From the NCBI GenBank assembly GCA_964426135.1, contig CAYRPN010000159.1, positions 1-11,773 on the forward strand: 11,773 nt of DNA, given 5' to 3'. Below, in pieces: positions 10,485-11,773 of the stretch. The position numbers were made by a program, and so were the translations under genes. How positions within the stretch are numbered: position 1 is the stretch's first letter; each line of letters starts with the position of its first letter. The notes beneath the pieces were generated by a model. It worked only from the letters and a program-made list of their open reading frames with translations. It was not told the DNA's origin and ran no database searches. The DNA comes from CAYRPN01 sp964426135. GTDB taxonomy: Bacteria > Planctomycetota > Phycisphaerae > Phycisphaerales > Phycisphaeraceae.

Positions 10485-11660
10485 ATGACTGCGGTGTCTG
10501 TTCCCTCCACGACGTCCTCGCGTGTCCCGGCCGGCGCCAACGGCGAACCGCTGCTCACCGTTGAAGGCCTCCGCACGTATTTCCCGGTGAAGCGCGGCCT
10601 GCTCAAGCGCACCGTCGGCTATGTGAAGGCAGTGGACGATGTCGATCTGACGGTGCACAAGGGCGAAACGCTGGGCCTGGTCGGTGAATCCGGCTGCGGC
10701 AAATCCACGGTGGGGCGGACGATTCTTCGACTGATTCCGGCGACGCAAGGCCGGGTGAGCTTTGAGGGCACGGACGTCTTCGCCGCCGACCGCGGCACGA
10801 TGCACTCGCTTCGCCGGCAGATGCAGATCATTTTTCAGGATCCGGTGGGCTCCTTGAATCCGCGCATGACCGTGGGCCGGATCATCGGCGAGCCGATCCA
10901 GGTGCATAAGCTGGCCAAGGGCAGCGAACTGCAGGACCGCGTGGCGTCGCTGCTGCGGCGCGTCGGGCTGGAGCCGGAATACGCCCAGCGCTATCCGCAC
11001 GAATTCTCCGGAGGCCAGCGCCAGCGCATCGGCATCGCCCGCGCGCTTTCGCTGCAGCCGAAGTTCATCGTGTGCGACGAGCCCGTCTCCGCGCTCGATG
11101 TGTCGATCCAGTCGCAGATTCTCAACCTGCTGGACGATCTGCAGCAGGAGATGGGCCTGTCGTACTTGTTCATCGCGCACAACCTGGCGGTGGTGGAGCA
11201 CTTCTGCGACCGCGTGGCGGTGATGTACCTGGGCCGGATCGTGGAAATCGCCGACCGCGACACGCTCTACGGCCGGCCCCGGCATCCGTACACGCAGGCG
11301 CTGCTCTCGGCGGCGCCGATGCCCGATCCGGCGCGGGCCCGTTCGCGGATCGTGATGACCGGCGAAGTGCCCAGCCCGATCAACCCGCCCAGCGGCTGCG
11401 CGTTTCACCCACGCTGCCAGTTGACGCGCGACCTGGCGCGGCAGGCCGGTGGGACGGAGTCCTTTGCGGTGAAGGAAACGCCCGGGGCATCGTTGGGCGG
11501 CGTCACGCAGATCACCGTCGACGGCACACCGATTCACATCATGAAGCGCTGCGTGAGCGAACGACCGGCACTGGCCCCCGCCCCCGATGCTCCGTGGCAC
11601 TGCGCGGCGTGCCACTTCGCCGCGGAAGCCAGCCAGCGCCATGCGGCGGGGAAGATTTAA
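10485..11660 (+). CDS. Oligo/dipeptide ABC transporter ATPase (OppF/DppF type)
   Basis: 391 aa. Cytoplasmic ATPase subunit that energises uptake of peptides or similar solutes. Walker A GESGCGKST (67-75), Q-loop Gln118 in FQDP, signature FSGGQ (174-178), Walker B FIVCDEP (194-200) and H-loop His232 are all present, so it should be active. The C-terminal oligopeptide domain is clear: RPRHPYTQALL (264-274), then GCAFHPRC (304-311) and KRC (354-356). Cys305, 311, 356, 373 and 376 fit the Cys cluster known to hold an iron-sulfur centre in some Dpp/Opp ATPases. About 35 residues (318-352) between the second and third Cys look longer than usual. No permease, second ATPase or binding protein is in the window. 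The start is the first ATG, supported by the promoter at 10473. Confidence 0.92.
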   Translation: MTAVSVPSTTSSRVPAGANGEPLLTVEGLRTYFPVKRGLLKRTVGYVKAVDDVDLTVHKGETLGLVGESGCGKSTVGRTILRLIPATQGRVSFEGTDVFAADRGTMHSLRRQMQIIFQDPVGSLNPRMTVGRIIGEPIQVHKLAKGSELQDRVASLLRRVGLEPEYAQRYPHEFSGGQRQRIGIARALSLQPKFIVCDEPVSALDVSIQSQILNLLDDLQQEMGLSYLFIAHNLAVVEHFCDRVAVMYLGRIVEIADRDTLYGRPRHPYTQALLSAAPMPDPARARSRIVMTGEVPSPINPPSGCAFHPRCQLTRDLARQAGGTESFAVKETPGASLGGVTQITVDGTPIHIMKRCVSERPALAPAPDAPWHCAACHFAAEASQRHAAGKI

Positions 11661-11690
11661 AGTCGCAGAGTGGGACGTACCATCGGATGG

Positions 11691-11732
11691 AAATTTGAAA
11701 CCTCAGATTTGAGATTTGAAATTTGAAATCAG
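11691..11732. repeat. 7-bp-period AAATTTG array
   Basis: Six heptamers in register: AAATTTG, AAACCTC, AGATTTG, AGATTTG, AAATTTG, AAATCAG. It starts 30 bp after the ABC gene stop codon. Any inverted partner would lie beyond the window. Confidence 0.8.
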
Positions 11733-11773
11733 TAGTGTCCGGTCATTAGTCGAATAACGACAACTGGTTACGA
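11733..11773. other. Window end, no gene seen
   Basis: 41 bp beginning TAGTGTCCGGTCATTAG. No coding or structural signal can be supported. The AGTGTCCGGT word resembles ends of some insertion sequences, but nothing else confirms this. Confidence 0.3.

Noticed and set aside
10389..11642. 417-codon ORF on the - strand
   Set aside because: It is antisense to the ABC ATPase, whose Walker and signature motifs are all intact.
11733..11773. Insertion sequence end (AGTGTCCGGT)
   Set aside because: Only one edge and no transposase lie in the window, so the resemblance cannot be tested.

Overview
The window looks like part of a GC-rich genome from Planctomycetota, probably Phycisphaerae-like. The evidence is: a prepilin-type protein with an A|FTLVELLVV start and an exact H-X9-DG motif; secreted HtrA/PDZ proteins with Lys/Glu/Pro-rich tails; gene starts almost without Shine-Dalgarno sites; and intergenic DNA packed with palindromes and 7-bp repeat arrays. 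The lineage is an inference from style; no rRNA or marker gene is present.

Minus-strand block (109-4305), in transcription order: a PfkB-family sugar or nucleoside kinase (4305-3358), an HtrA-type secreted serine protease with intact His/Asp/Ser and two PDZ domains (3087-1474), and a second secreted PDZ protein (1281-109). In the last, a PDZ domain is nested inside a trypsin-like fold whose catalytic His and Ser are replaced by Ser and Cys. The gaps hold hairpin repeats.

Centre (4440-6730): a probable sigma70-type promoter leads into an 18-codon ORF with five Ile codons in its first eleven. Its stop codon overlaps one arm of an 11-bp antiterminator, which competes with a Rho-independent terminator ending in a T tract. 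The next gene on this strand is citramalate synthase (cimA), the entry enzyme of the citramalate route to isoleucine. This reads as an isoleucine-sensing transcription attenuator and is the main discovery of the window. About 320 bp of repeats separate it from cimA. The cimA gene itself carries an in-frame insertion of about 71 codons made from a dispersed repeat, just before the HxHND metal-binding motif.

6731-7523 is a graveyard: the C-terminal remnant of an OmpA/MotB-like gene, cut by a 191-bp MITE-like element, then a 7-bp-period hairpin array and a half copy of a palindromic element.

Plus-strand block (7524-11660): a membrane-anchored coiled-coil protein with an HTH-like C-terminus, an H-X9-DG prepilin-like protein, a YjdF/DUF2238-family membrane protein, and an OppF/DppF-type peptide-transport ATPase. 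No permease or binding-protein genes for that ATPase lie in the window. The genes appear to be separately transcribed units; several have a TATACT or TATCTT hexamer so close to the start codon that their mRNAs would be leaderless or nearly so.
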